64,000 nucleotides of DNA from Pseudo-nitzschia pungens. Taxonomy: Eukaryota; Bacillariophyta; Bacillariophyceae; Bacillariales; Bacillariaceae. The notes under the pieces were generated by a model. The model did not search any database. It saw only the letters and a list, made by a program, of their open reading frames with translations, and was not told the DNA's origin. Where the stretch lies: the NCBI GenBank assembly GCA_037355855.1, contig CM074760.1, positions 4,952,501 through 5,016,500 on the forward strand. The letters run 5' to 3'. The position numbers were made by a program, and so were the translations under genes. Shown here in pieces: positions 8,076 through 20,044 of this stretch. Every line of letters starts with the position of its first letter. Position 1 is the first letter of the stretch.

Positions 8076-11030
8076 ATGCCTCTTCCCCCGCCAGCTTCCA
8101 GGCGAAAAAGGCCTCCCTTGGCTGCCACTCCTTCAAACAAACGCGCCTTTATGGGGACTCCTTCCCGCCGACCACCTGCTGGTTCCGTTCTTCAGGCTAC
8201 TCCCTCTCCCCCTCCCTCTCCCCGTCCAGCTAGGGATTCGCTCCCTTCTGATGATGACATGTCCTTCACTTCTGCTGTGTCTACTGGTGCACTAGATGAT
8301 GTTGATATGAGCACTGAGCAGTCCGGCACTGGGCATTCAGACCCAGGGCATTCAGGCAGTGGGCAGTCTGACATTGGGAAGTCTGACAGTGGGAAGTCTG
8401 ACAGTGGGAAGTCCACCAGTGGGGAGTCCAACAGTGGGAAGTCCAACAGTGGGACATCCAACAGTGGGAAGCCCAGCAGTGAGCAGTCCAACAGTGAGAC
8501 GTCAGTGGATGGTCAGCCCGGCTCTGAGCACTCAGACTCTAAGCACCCTCCTTCCAAGGTCTCTCCTTCCAAGTCTAGTCTGAAACAAGCTACTCTTGCA
8601 TTTCGCTTCTGACACACCGTCTGCAGAGCGACATGCCCTGCGCCAGAAAGCCCTGGCTGCTGCCAACAAAGCTCACTCAGATTCCTTCCTCTGGTGCTTC
8701 TACGGTAAGGCGCCTTTTAATGGTCGCGCTTCCATTCCCACCCCCATCCAAACTCTTCGTAAAACTCCAGCAGGATCCCGGCTATGGACTGGGTGTCCAA
8801 GTCCCACTCACTTCTTCAGCCAGAAAGATGGGAACTGACAAGAAATCCATCCATGATGTCTGTCAGTCTGCCATCCCTCCAGCATATGCTCACGCTTTTC
8901 CTGACAATCCTGAGTGGAGAACTGCTTCTGTGGAGTCCCTGGTTTCCCTTGCTACTCTCTGCTTTCAAGCCTCTGAAGACTGGACCAAGCAACCTTCCGG
9001 CCATGCTCTGAGGAGATGTCTTATTGGTTTGGCCAAGATGTCACCTGAGTGTTTTGAAACCATGTACTGTGAAGGCAACCTTTTGCCCAGCACTGAAGGC
9101 AAAGTTTGGTTGGCAGCTAACCAGGTACTTGGCTCCCACTGGCATTTCAAGAAGAGACCTCCACCACCTGCGCCAACTGCGGTTGATGATACTTCCACTT
9201 CCAAATCAGTGTCCTTTCTTCCTGGTGGTGGTGATGCTACTGTCTTGTCCTCTTCTGCTGGGCATTTCCTCCAACGCTGAGGGGTTTGCTCAAGTGATTC
9301 CCGGGCTCCAGTGGATGTCACTGCTGGCACCAAGTGTTCTCATAGTTCTTTTGTCACTCTGTCCCTTCCAAGGTTGATGTCACAACGCCCTGGGGAACTG
9401 TATGATGAACTGCTCAAGTCTCTCAAGGAAGCTTTGGATCTACTTTGGACTGTTGACAAGCGCCTGGTGTTGTATGTTTTTCCCTCAAGAGCCAGGCTCA
9501 ACCCCAAGGCCAAGCCTGTTACCAAGCTTTGGACTACACTTCCTGACAGGAAGACCTTGGAATTGTATGTTGCTCAGCTCTGGCTTCGCAGTAGAACTGC
9601 TCCTCATCTACGCTTCTTTGTGGGACACAGTGTTTCCCTGGAGACTCTATTGTCTGCCCAGCTGCTCCAGAGACTCAGAGACCGTGACATGGACTTGAAG
9701 TTTGACCACATACAGGCCCCAGTTATTGTCACCTGTGGTTTTCTCCTTGGATCCTACATGCAGAGTTTTGATCTTGACCACTACAACGAATTGCTTCAGA
9801 CTCATCCCAGGTTTCAGGCCTGTCCTATTGCTGTTATCAGGAAGAATATCAGCCTTGACAACTCCAGAACACCTGATCCCAATCCGGTTCTGGCTGCTCA
9901 TGTTTTATGTGATGCTACAAAGCGTGCCCAAACTGTTAGGCTCCTCAAAGCCCAGTTCAATCGTTGCAAACCCTCTGACATTGCCTCTCTCCCTGATGGT
10001 AAATTCTACAAGTTTATTGAGACAGCTACCAATCCTTCTGACAGACCTCTTCCCCCTTCCAAGCTCAAGACTGTTCGCCAAGCTAAGCACCGCCAAGCCA
10101 AATTTATTGAGAGCCATGAAACTGCTCCTGTTCTGGGGGTAGTTGATCTTGATCTTCCTGTTGACTTGGGCCAAGGGCTGGGTTTGAAGACACTGCGCAG
10201 TGTGCTTATGGGCATCAGAACCCGTGACAATTGGTCATGGCCTCTTTTTCTGTCTGTTGATACCAGTTCATACCGAGGCGAGATCCTTGCATTGTACAAC
10301 ATCACCACCAAGGCTGAAGCAATGGCCATGTTGTCTTTCCTGCCTATTTTTCTGGAAGCTCAGTATGGTTCTTGTGTTAGACAATGGTTCTCTTCTGAAT
10401 GCTTGACTGAAATGGAAGCTTACCATTGGGATGCTGCTGTCAATTGTGTTGTGGAAACTGCACCTGCTGCAGATCCAATGCAGGATGCCTCTCTTCCCTT
10501 TTTTGGTGATGGGGATGCCAGAGATTGGGAACTTGTTGATGATGACTTGTCAGTTGACCTTGCCCCAGACCTCACTTTTGATCTGGATTTGCACTTTAAC
10601 CTCCAAGCCCGTGCTGACAGTGGTGGTGGTGGCTTTGATGACTCTCAATCCATGGATACTTTAGCGAACCGGCACTTCCAATCTCACTGATGTCCAGTCT
10701 TCACCGCCTGCAAGTGATGCTCCTCCTGGAGGTGACTCTCCCAATGCTGCCAAGACTGATGCCTCCCCTGGTGTCTCTCCTGATGTTCCCCCTGCAGTTC
10801 CTGATCCTCCCAATAATGCCTTGGCTTGTGACTTCCCTGTGGCCTCTCCTGCTGCCTCAACTGACGACGATGCAGCCTCTGCATTGAGGCTTGGAGTTGC
10901 TGCCATTGCATTCTCCTCCAGCCATGATGCTAGTGTCAGTGATTTGAGCCATGCCAATGTCTCCACCAAATCAGCTCCGGCAACTCTTTCTTCCGTGCGA
11001 CAGACTCGGTTTCCTTCTGATCATGGTTAG
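8076..11030 (+). pseudogene. LINE-A ORF1, broken
   Basis: Counterpart of the intact ORF1 at 36071-39028 (985 aa). Compared with that copy there are single-base insertions near 8605, 8828 and 10663, and a CGA-to-TGA stop at 9278-9280. The N-terminus is Pro/Ser/Arg-rich, followed by a run of Ser-Asn-Ser-Gly-Lys/Thr pentapeptides (about 8310-8500). The middle is a conserved domain I cannot name, and the C-terminal part is acidic and Pro-rich. LINE ORF1 proteins usually bind RNA; no CCHC knuckle is visible. It ends at TAG 11028-11030, overlapping the ORF2 start ATGGTTAG. Confidence 0.88.
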
Positions 11031-11397
11031 CTCTTCTGGTATGAGGTTTGATGGGATGCCTTCCAATCCAAATCCCATCAATGCTTCTACTGTTTCTCCC
11101 TTTTCCCCCTCCGCCTCTTCCCCTGTCTCTCATTTTGTCCAATTAACTCTTCATGGAGACTCTCTTGCTGCTAAGGATTCTGACAGTTTTGGTCATTCCT
11201 TTCCTCCAGCTCCATCCTCTAATTCCACCCTCGTCACCTTCCAAAACATTGGGCCTCAGCGTAGAGCTGCCTTTATGTCCAGGTCCAAGCACAACTCCCG
11301 TTAATTTGTCAAGAGCAAGGCCAGTGTGGCTCTTTTTGCTGAACATTGTTTGAATGAATCCAAACTCCTGCCCTGTGATCTTTTCAATCGGCGCATG
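11023..11397 (+). pseudogene. LINE-A ORF2, segment 1 (endonuclease N-terminus)
   Basis: Starts at ATG 11023, overlapping the ORF1 stop by 8 nt, as in LINE-B. It encodes the Pro/Ser-rich leader and the first part of an APE-type endonuclease (FQNIG). A CAA-to-TAA change at 11302-11304 ends the frame, and G2 interrupts the sequence at 11397. The reading resumes at 17045. Confidence 0.88.
11393..11397 (+). repeat. G2 target-site duplication GCATG, left copy
   Basis: GCATG precedes the G2 LTR and is repeated at 17040-17044. LINE-B has a single GCATG at this point of ORF2. Confidence 0.92.
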
Positions 11398-11688
11398 TGT
11401 TACGGTCTAGAGTAGAATTTCAGAGTAGTATGAAAATTGTGAATGTTTAGATACTTTACGGAATATTGTTACGCGAGTTGAATATAAAAATTGGGGTCGC
11501 GAGCATAGTCATGTTTTGGCATGCTCGTGCCATAAATGTTGATTCATTGTCGGTTTCCACGATTAGGCATATATCACCTTCTGGGACTCAACCGAAATGT
11601 ATTCATGATTGGATATATAATATTCGATTCCCATATGGGATTCAGTTAATTATTGAATCGTGACTGCTAGCTACGCTAGCCCATCACA
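11398..11688 (-). repeat. G2 3' LTR
   Basis: On the minus strand it begins TGTGATGGGC and ends CCGTAACA. It is preceded on that strand by GGGGCACTA, the short G-rich tract shared with the other Ty3 copies in the window. Confidence 0.93.
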
Positions 11689-11718
11689 TAGTGCCCCATG
11701 ATTGAGCGAATCCCATAC

Positions 11719-14700
11719 TTAAGCTGCCCAATGGATTGCTGAGTCGTTGGATTCCGAATGGTCCGTTGGGAGCTCTTTATAAGGGGTTAGCTTACGAATG
11801 TTAACGGTCTCGATGACCGTTGGAGTCTTCTGAATCTTGACAGTACCATTATCATGGACTTGGGCAATAGTAAATGGTCCCGTCTTTCGAGGCTGTAGTT
11901 TGTCCGGATCCGGTTGTTGCATCCATACCTTATCATTGGGTTGAAAGGTATGTTCCTTGCGCTTGGCGTTATCTCTGAGCAGAGCCTTGTTAATACCTTG
12001 CTGTCAAAGCTGCTGTAGAGCTAACAGATTTGATGTTAATGGTAGGTCAACCAGCATATCCCTACTGTAGACTAGGGACCCTGGAGATGCTTGGAGAGCT
12101 GCATTGACAGCACACCTGGAGGCATGCATGCAGGTCGAAAGTGCATTATCCATGAGCTGACTGGCTCTGGTATTGACTTGAGGGGGATTAACATGGACTA
12201 GAACTCTGAGAATATCAGCCACTGTATGATGGACTCTTTCACAGATGGCGTTGGACTGTGGATTCTTCACTGTTGTTGGGACTGATTGGATTCCATACTG
12301 CTTGAGGGTAGTTTGAAATTCAGCCCCTAGGAATTCACCACCATTGTCATGGATACATCTGATAGGTCTTGGGTATCTCGATAGCCAGCAGTTCTTGAAT
12401 TGATCTGATACATGTTGTGAGGACTTGTCTCTGATTCTGATGATTTCAAGGAGGTTGGTAACCGGATCGATACATGTTAGCGCTTTGAAATTGTAGTTCT
12501 TGCCTTGGGCTGTAATCTTCCATGGTCCTATGAGATCCACGTGTACCTCATAGAATGGGGATAATGGTGCTTCTTTTGGTGGTAGTTTGCCATACTGGGA
12601 GTTATGGTTCTTGTATTTGATGCAATGATCCGGGCATATATAGGACTTGCATAGACTGGTTAGGTTATCAGCATAGAATCGGGCTGAAATAGTCTGTTGT
12701 AATCTGGTGGATCCACAATGACCCAACAGGAGATGATACCACTTGATGGTATCATTAATGAGAGATGCTGGTATGTAGATCCTCCAGCGTTCGGGATTGG
12801 ATTGGTTCGCGTAACAAAGTATCCTGTTGCCTTCTAATTCTTGATAGAAGAAGGCTTTCGATTGGTTCTTAAACTTGATGGTAGGATCCTTTTGCTGATG
12901 AAGATATATATCTGAGTAGTTCACCAGGCATTCCACATCTTGACTGTTAGGTAGATTGATAAGACACTCATTGTTCAGCAGACACGTTTGGAGTCCTCGG
13001 TCTGCGTCATTGCATAAGTGCTGGAATAAGTTGGGGAACTTCGATAGGAACAGTTCTTCATCTTGCTTGGGAACTTCAAGTTTCAAAAAATCAATAAGAG
13101 TGCCCTTACCAAGGGCTTCTTTCTTCCCCACAGTAGGTGGATCCATCCGGGGGAGCCTGGAGAAGGCATCAGCAAGAACATTCTTCTTGCCCTCAACGTA
13201 GGTGAGATTGACACCAAATTCTTCAAGGAATAGTCTCCACCGGAGGACTCGTTGGACTGATAGTGTTCGGAAGGTAAGGTTTTTATGGTCAGTGTATACA
13301 TTGATAACACCACCAAGTAGCATTTTGCGGTACTCTTTGCAGCAGAGTACAATCGCTAGGAGTTCTTTCTCCATAGTAGTGTAATTCTTTTGGGCATCAG
13401 ATAGTTTCTTGGACCAGTATGCAATAGGCTTGCCATCTTGTATTATAGCAGCCCCAAGTTGCAGGTCTGAGGCATCAGTGTACAGTTCAAAGGGCTTGTT
13501 AAGGTCTGGATAGGTGTTCAGCGCATCTGCTGCTATCATTGCTTTCATTTCTTGAAAGGCTTTGTCTTGAGCAGGTCCCCAAGTGAAGGCTGAAGGGGCC
13601 TTTCTTTGCTTGCCTTTGATGGCAGCTGCTTGAGGAGTCTTAGGTGTTCCGGTGATATCAAAGAGAGGAGCTAGAACATGTGACCGGCGAGGCCACATAT
13701 CCCTGTAGTATCCCACTGCTCCAAGGAAGGATTTGACTTGGGTTATTGTTCGAGGTCTATCCATCTGTAGAATGGCTTCAATTTTCTTGCGCCATGGCTT
13801 GACTGCTGTAGGAGTCATCCAATATCCAAGGAAGTCAGTCTCTTGTACAGCCCAATCACACTTGAGTGGGTTGCACTTAAGTCCATTTTGGTTGAGCCGG
13901 TCTAAGATCTTGTCAATGGTTTTCATGTGGAGGTCAAAGGATCCATTGGTCCAGATACCTATATCATCAATATAAACAGTGCAGTCAGTGTCTTGGAGGA
14001 TATCTTCCATGAGTTGCTGCGCGGCGTCCGGAGAAACTTTAACTCCCATTGGTAGTCTTTGATATTCATAGCAACCATAGGGAGTGACTATGGTACATAG
14101 CTTCTTGCTTGCGTCATCCAGTTCAAAGCAGTAGTATTGCATGGACAAGTCAATCTTGGTGAAGTGAGTGTACTTGCCCCTCTTGTTCATGATATCCTGT
14201 ATCCGGGGAATTGGATAAGGACGTCTTTCAAGTAGTTCATTGAGTTCTCTGAAGTCTGATACCCATCGGACTCTGTTGTCTTTCTTTGGTACTATAAAGG
14301 TTGGGAAAGCCCATTCGGCCGGTCCAGTGCATCTTTTGAGTACTCCATCATTACATAGATTCTGGAGTTCCCTTTTGAATAGGTCTTCTCTTTTATATGC
14401 AACTGGATAAGGCTTCTTGTGTATAGGCTTGGCTCCGGGTTTCAGTCTTAGAGAGATCTTCTTGTGTGGATACTTGCCAAGTTCACCATTGAAGACGTTA
14501 GGGTACTTGGTTAGGATAGTTTGGAACTGTTGTTGCTCTGCTTTGGACATGTGGGACTGCTGCTGTGCGACTGTAGATGGGTCTGTTTCTTGGTAGGCTC
14601 TGTCTAGAATGACCTTGGACTTGTATGGATTTGCGAAGGATAGTTCATCAGCAAAGAGTTCAGCATCTTCCAGTTCTTCCATGAGCATGGTGTGGTTGTC

Positions 14701-15591
14701 ATGGTATAAGGACGTGTCCTTCATAGGAATGGTTCGGTCCATCCACTGAACTGCTCCTTCTTTGAATAGGAGATTGATCTGCGCTAGGTGGAGGAAGTCC
14801 CTGCCTAGTATTAAATCATATTTGCAGTTAGGGGAATGGAAGAGCCTTGCCTCTTGTTGGTCTATGCTGTAGTTGCCAAACTCTTCTAGCTTGAGGTTCT
14901 TCATGATGATGTATTCCGTGGTATCGAAGCTTCCATTTGCTGTTGTAGTTAGGACTTGGTGCTTGCTTCGAGTCGGTATAGTGCCAAATGGTAGTGCTCG
15001 TTTGTTGATTAGAGTTCCGGAAGATCCACTGTCGAGTAGTGCGAGTAGTGGTCTTGATTTCGTTGGTATGCCTTGTATATACTGTACTGTAGTTAAAAGA
15101 ATAGGAGCCACGTTGCTCTTATTCGATGCCTGTTCTGCTGGATTTCCAGCAGTCGACAGCAGCTTTAAATAATTTTGCTCCAGCGCACCTCCTTTGGTGT
15201 AGTCTTTGGAGTTTTGGGTATTGCAATAGAGATTTTTTGCTGTACCGGTAGACCAATTTCTTGCTAGGGACAAGGTTGGTCTATTTGTTGCTGCTGTCTT
15301 GTTTGGATCGATAGTGATCGATGATGCGTCTGTTGTACCCTTGGATCGATTCGTTTGATTTCGATTCGTATCCATTATATTTTTGGTTGCTGCGTTCGCA
15401 GGCTTTGCTGAGCTTTCAACAGGAATACTCCATCCTGTAGGTTCCTTCCCCTCTTTATCTGGGAGATCTCCTCCATGCGTCATCCCAGACAGCAGGGCTG
15501 TGCTGGCATCCAGGTCCTGGGGAGCCGGAGGCAAGGTGATTGCTGGTTTTGATGAAGCCCGGGGCTTCTTGTTCGGCTTGGAGCCGTGAAG
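11719..15591 (-). pseudogene. G2 pol polyprotein, one stop
   Basis: Read on the minus strand from just after the gag TGA (15594-15592) to the stop at 11719. It carries protease DSG, RT with YIDD, RNase H, integrase with HLLLGH and the DDE motifs (HVDLIGP, HDNGGEF, NAICERV) and a GPF module, colinear with G1 pol. The only break seen is a TGA at 12006-12004 in the integrase C-terminal region, where G1 has CGG; the frame continues beyond it to the normal end. Catalytic domains lie upstream of the break, so a truncated pol could still be made. Confidence 0.93.
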
Positions 15592-16626
15592 TCAGGGGAG
15601 CCACACAAGTTCCCCATCGATACTTCTTTCAGTGCGTCCACCGTGTTCTGAGTGGTATAGGTCTCGTGCTGCTTGCATGTGCGCCTGGAAGGACTCGTTG
15701 CTTCCGGATACGAGTTGAGCCTGGGTATGGAAGGTCTCCGGTTGCTTGGTAGTGGGTCCCTTGTTGTAGTTCTTGGAGAATCGATTCTTTGGACATTCAG
15801 ACCAATCGTGATTGTGGCCTGGGATTCTACAAGGGTTCGATTTCTTTTTGTTGTTGTTGTGCCCCTTCTGGTTCCCATGGGAGTTGCGCTTGCGAGAGCT
15901 GTTGTTGTTATTGTTTGAATTGTTCGAGCGCTTTTGTCTGTTATTCTTATTGCTCTTCTTGTTGGCTTGCCTCTTGTGACAGCTCATATAATCCACAATG
16001 TGCCGAACCGTTGTGTCTTCTTGGATTCCACTGTGCATCATGCCATAGCTTTCAATCCATGCAGAGGGGAATGAATGGAGGAGGATTGTAAGTTTCTCCA
16101 CTCAGGAGAGGGGCGCGCTGCTCCCTTCTAGTTTCATTGTGTATTTCATGAGGATAAGGATTCTCTCTGCGTGTTCCTTGCAGGTGACGGCCGGTGTTTT
16201 CCGGCAGTCCTGGCTTCGAAGGTAGGTGTGCATGATGTCTCTAGCGTCCTTGGCATTGCAGTAGAGCTGAGTGAAGTCAATAAAGGCTTGTTCATATCCT
16301 CCAATCTCTTCTTGTGAGTATTGGAATTCTTCGGGATCCAGTGGGTCTTTGATCATGTCGTTCCACTTGCTCTGGGCGTCTGTGGTGAGGCAGCGTCTGA
16401 AGTGGGTTAGGTAGATACTGATTGGTAGTCGAAGGTAGTTGGCAGCGTTCCTGAAGGACTCTTCCACAAAGAGCAGTTCTTCGAGACCTCCTGTCTCTGT
16501 AAACAGGGGAACCTTCATGCTGTCGGTTCGATCCTCATCGACGTTGTAAAGGGTGAAGAGCTTGGGCTTGGTCCGATCGAACGAGCTCTTGTAGGTAATA
16601 GGGGGATCTCTGTAGATGCCGGACAT
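15592..16626 (-). pseudogene. G2 gag, one stop
   Basis: Starts at ATG 16626 (MSGIYRDPP). The frame is uninterrupted except for a TGA at 16104-16102, where G1 reads AGA, and then runs to TGA 15594-15592. It ends with an Asn/Lys/Arg-rich tract and the same C-x4-H-x-H-x4-C motif as G1. G1 and G4 lack the internal stop, so it is a mutation and not a family feature. Confidence 0.9.
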
Positions 16627-16732
16627 GTTGCTTGTTGGAGATACAGGGTGCCTCTGTTGTTGAGGATAAGGGTTGTTTATTCGATTGTTTTGTTTCAGTA
16701 CTGAATTCTACTGTTTCTACTGTAAAGCACAA

Positions 16733-16746
16733 ACAGTAATTACTGT
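16733..16746 (-). promoter_or_regulatory. palindromic candidate primer-binding site of G2
   Basis: ACAGTAATTACTGT directly inside the 5' LTR, the same palindrome as at 1685 and 61309, although the LTRs next to it are different. Confidence 0.5.
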
Positions 16747-17039
16747 GTTACGGTCTAGAGTAGAATTTCAGAGTAGTATGAAAATTGTGAATGTTTAGAT
16801 ACTTTACGGAATCATATTGTTACGCGAGTTGAATATAAAAATTGGGGTCGCGAGCATAGTCATGTTTTGGCATGCTCATGCCATAAATGTTGATTCATTG
16901 TCGGTTTCCACGATTAGGCATATATCACCTTCTGGGACTCAACCGAAATGTATTCATGATTGGATATATAATATTCGATTCCCATATGGGATTCGGTTAA
17001 TTATTGAATCGTGACTGCTAGCTACGCTAGCCCGTCACA
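16746..17039 (-). repeat. G2 5' LTR
   Basis: 294 bp; on the minus strand it begins TGTGACGGGC and ends CCGTAACA. It has a 3-bp difference in length from the partner at 11398-11688. Confidence 0.93.
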
Positions 17040-17044
17040 GCATG
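17040..17044 (+). repeat. G2 target-site duplication GCATG, right copy
   Basis: Matches 11393-11397; the ORF2 sequence continues in frame from 17045. Confidence 0.92.
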
Positions 17045-17615
17045 AAGAATGTCTGTCCCTCAAGTTTTTCCTATCTTGCCAACAACAAGCATGAAGCTTC
17101 TGACTGCTCATGGCTTCAGCCTGGCGGCACAGGTTTTTCAATTGACCAGCTGTTCAGCTCCCACAAGGTTGCACATGGAGCTGATCCATCTGGTCTTGGA
17201 AGATGGTCCTTTGTCAAGTTTCAGGGCAGGGATGGCTACACTGTCACCATGTTTTCTGCCTACTGCCCAGTTGAAAATGATAGGGATCTTGGCTCAGTCT
17301 GGAATCAACAGTACCGCTACTTTCAAGCAGCTGAAAATCTTTTCAGTCCCAATCCATGTATTCTCTTTCACAGGGATCTGACTGCTGCCCTTCAAGTCTG
17401 TCTGGGTGCAGGTGACCAGGTCATTGTTGGGATTGATCAAAATGCTGATGTTAGGACTGATGGCTTGTCTTATGAGCTCAAGGCTCTTGGTTTCAGAGAG
17501 GCCATCCTTACCCTTCATAGTACGTCTTCTCCTCCTGCCACTCACAACCGCAACACTACCAGAACACCAATTGATGCCATTTGGGTCTCTGAGAATGTTG
17601 ATGTTCTCAGGGCTG
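17045..17615 (+). pseudogene. LINE-A ORF2, segment 2 (endonuclease middle)
   Basis: Continues the APE-type endonuclease in frame: the GRWSFVKFQ strand, MFSAYCP, the catalytic IDQNAD and the IDAIWVS segment. The uninterrupted homologue is in LINE-B (about 39394-39966). The segment ends after VDVLRA at 17615, where the large inverted-repeat unit begins. The final SDH motif of the domain lies 27.6 kb away, after 45267. Confidence 0.88.
17614..17615 (+). repeat. 2-bp duplication TG at left end of the large TIR unit
   Basis: LINE-B reads AGGGCTGGGTATT here. LINE-A reads AGGGCTG before the unit and TGGGTATT after it, so TG is present twice (17614-17615 and 45265-45266). Confidence 0.7.
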
Positions 17616-17639
17616 CGTCCGAAAACTGGTTCGCGACCC
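17616..17639 (+). repeat. left terminal inverted repeat of the large unit
   Basis: 24 bp, starting CGTCCGAAAACTGG and ending in TCGCGACCC; it is the exact reverse complement of 45241-45264. Further TCGCGA motifs follow at 17664, 17732 and 17964. Confidence 0.9.
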
Positions 17640-18095
17640 CTCCCAAGAATTTATTTAGGGGGGTCGCGATTTATTCCTGGCTCATTTTGACGTAGCTCGA
17701 TTCCTAGCTCTCTCCCGATTCGCAACCCCAATCGCGACCCAGTTACTACCTCAATTATGAGAAAAAAAAATAAAATTCAAACTCGACCCAATTTTTTTTC
17801 AATCTGACTCATTATTACCGACCCTACCATCATTATATATTATGAGACTGTTGCAGAAATTCACTCCCAAAAATTGATTTCTCATCCCGACACAAAGTAT
17901 TTCCCATCACACCCCTCAAGAAATTCATCACAAAAATCACAATTATTACCCGAAGCCCAGGAATCGCGACCCCCATGAAAAAAAAATTTGAAACACTATG
18001 AAGCAAAATATAAGTCTTTCTTTTGATAAATATTGATATTACTCTAATAATTGTTTATTCTCTGTTCAATTTTCTCACACACGCACACACAAATT
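17640..18095. other. left subterminal region, AT-rich, no gene
   Basis: AT-rich non-coding DNA with A- and T-runs and scattered TCGCGACC motifs, ending in a CACACACGCACACAC tract near 18075. No ORF of interest. Confidence 0.6.
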
Positions 18096-18104
18096 TTGGT
18101 TCGT

Positions 18105-18425
18105 TAGAAGAAGTGGTCGTCCTTGAAATCGTCGTCGCTCTTCGTTTCGATTGTCCTCGTCTTCGTCGTCCTTGAAGTCGTCATTGCTTCTCGCTTGGAT
18201 CGTCTTCATCCTCCCTGAAGTCGTCGTTGCTCTTCACTCCGATTGCCTTCCTCTTCGTCGTCCTCCCTGAAATTGTCGTCCTCTCTGAAATTGTCGTTGC
18301 TCTTCGCTTCGATTGTCTTCGTCGTCCTCTCTGAAATCGTCGTTGCTCTTCGCTTCAATTGTCTTCGTCGTCCTTGAAATTGTCGTTGCTCTTTGCTCCG
18401 ATCGTCTTCGTCCTCATGCACACCA
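18105..18425 (+). repeat. GTCGTC-type minisatellite
   Basis: Imperfect tandem repeats built on GTCGTTGCTCTTCGCTTCGA, TTGTCTTC and CGTCGTCC with TTGAAATC/CTGAAATC links, of roughly 33-40 bp. The same repeat in the opposite orientation is at 32190-32620. The antisense ORF here is a by-product of the repeat. Confidence 0.75.
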
Positions 18426-18680
18426 CACAAATTTTGGTTCAAACAATTTTTAAATAATGGTCATCGTGATAATTTCATCCATACCGGTATCTGTACTGCC
18501 AGTAAAGGTCTCCTCACATCGCATCATATTTCATCAGTTGCAATCGAATCATTTTGTCAGTTGCGATCACATCATATTTGTCTTGTGATCGCAATATGTG
18601 TCAGTTGCCCCGTCGCATCATTTTTCGCATCATTTTTCAGTTGCCCCGTCGCATTACTAAAGTTGATTCTTCCCTATCAG
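18426..18680. other. non-coding with CATCATATTT / CAGTTGC repeats
   Basis: Short repeats of the type TCGCATCATATTTCATCAGTTGC. Related sequence occurs at 29385-29450, after the Copia element, so the two are diverged copies of one segment. Confidence 0.5.
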
Positions 18681-18914
18681 GACCTTCCGGAACTGAAAAT
18701 ATTTCGCGCAAGTCGACCTGGTCAATGCTCATCCCCCTTTTGGAGCACAATTTTAGGGGGATAAACTTGCACTTTTTTTCCGCACTTTTTTCGAGACCAA
18801 AAAGTGCAAGTTTTCACGGGACTAAAAAAAACGTTCTTTTTCAACTCGCATTAAATGCGAGTTTCGTTCAACGGACAGAAAAAGTGCGAGTTTTCTTTGC
18901 AAAATTTTTTTTTC

Positions 18915-19245
18915 GACGGAGTCGATTTGTTTTAAAATAGAGGCAAAACGACGGAGTCGATTTGTTAACTTTTAAAATAGAGGCGCAACAATGTAGTCGA
19001 GTCACGACGGATTCGATTTGTTAATAGAGGCGCAACGGCGACGGAGTCGATTTGCTAATAGAGGCAAAACGGCAGAGTCGACGCGCAACAGCGGAGTCGA
19101 GGCACAACAGCGGAGTCGATTTGTTCTTTTAATAGAGGAGCAATGACGAGGGAGTCGATTTGCTAAGAGAGGGGCAACGACGCGGGAGTCGATTTGCTAA
19201 GAGAGGGGCAACGACGCGGGAGTCGATTTGCTAAGAGAGGTGCTT
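18915..19245 (+). repeat. GGAGTCGATTTG minisatellite, left block
   Basis: Tandem copies of roughly 30-40 bp on the theme GACGGAGTCGATTTGTTAAT plus AGAGGCGCAAC. The last copies read GAGTCGATTTGCTAAGAGAG. A second short block of the same repeat is at 19920-20035, on the far side of the C-tract array. Confidence 0.8.
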
Positions 19246-19259
19246 AATTAATTAAAATT

Positions 19260-19918
19260 ATGCTTGCTGTCCCCCCCCCCCCATATTATCGACGCGTTGC
19301 TGCTGCTTGCTGTCCCCCCCACCTGTATTATCGACGCGTTGCTGCTTGCTGCTTGCTGTCTCCCCTGTATTATCGACGCGTTGGTTGCTGCTTGCTGCTG
19401 CTTGCTGTCCCCCCCCCCTGTATTATCGACGCGTTGCTGCTTGCTGCTGCTTGCTGTCCCCCCCCCCTGTATTATCGACGCGTTGCTGCTTGCTGCCCCC
19501 CCCCGTATTATCGACGCGTTGCTGCTTGCTGTCCCCCCCCTGTATTATCGACGCGTTGCTGCTTGCTGCTTGCTGTCCCCCTGTATTATCGACGCGTTGC
19601 TGTTGCTTGCTGCTTGCTGTCCCCCCCCCTGTATTATCGACGCGTTGCTGCTTGCTGCTTGCTGCTTGCTGTCCCCCCCCGTGTATTATCGACGCGTTGC
19701 TGCTGTTTGCTGTCCCCCCCCCCTGTATTATCGACGCGTTGCTGCTTGCTGTCCCCCCTGTATTATCGACGCGTTGCTGCTTGCTGCTGCTTGCTGTCCC
19801 CCCCCTGTATTATCGACGCGTTGCTGCTGTTTGCTGTCCCCCCCCCAGTATTATCGACGCGTTGCTGCTTGCTGCTGCTTGCTGCTTGCTGCTTGCTGTC
19901 CCCCCCCCTGTGTTGTCG
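19260..19918 (+). repeat. C-tract/MluI-site minisatellite, array 1
   Basis: About fifteen copies of a 35-50 bp unit: TATTATCGACGCGTTGCTGC, then one to several GCTTGCT modules, then TGTCCCCC with a C-run of variable length. All three forward frames are open because the unit lacks stop codons on this strand; the resulting 219-246 aa ORFs are not proteins. The same unit forms the larger array 2 at 32660-34530. Confidence 0.92.
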
Positions 19919-20044
19919 ACGCAACGACGGAGTCGATTTGTTAATAGAGGCGCAACGATTTGCTAAGAGAGGCGCAACGACGCGGGAGTCGATTTGCTGA
20001 GAGGCGCGCAATGGGAGTCAAAACGACGGAGTCGAAAACGACGA

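Larger units (their letters stand above)
11398..17039 (-). mobile_element. Ty3/gypsy LTR retrotransposon G2, full length, minus strand
   Basis: 5642 bp with LTRs of 291 bp (11398-11688) and 294 bp (16746-17039) and a GCATG duplication. Gag and pol match G1 closely, but each carries an added stop. The LTRs differ from each other by about three substitutions and a 3-bp indel, so this insertion is older than G1. The LTR sequence itself differs from that of G1 except at its ends and the GCTAGCGTAG-like stretch. Confidence 0.96.

Noticed and set aside
19260..20000. Three ORFs of 219-246 aa in overlapping frames
   Set aside because: Same cause: the C-tract minisatellite array 1.
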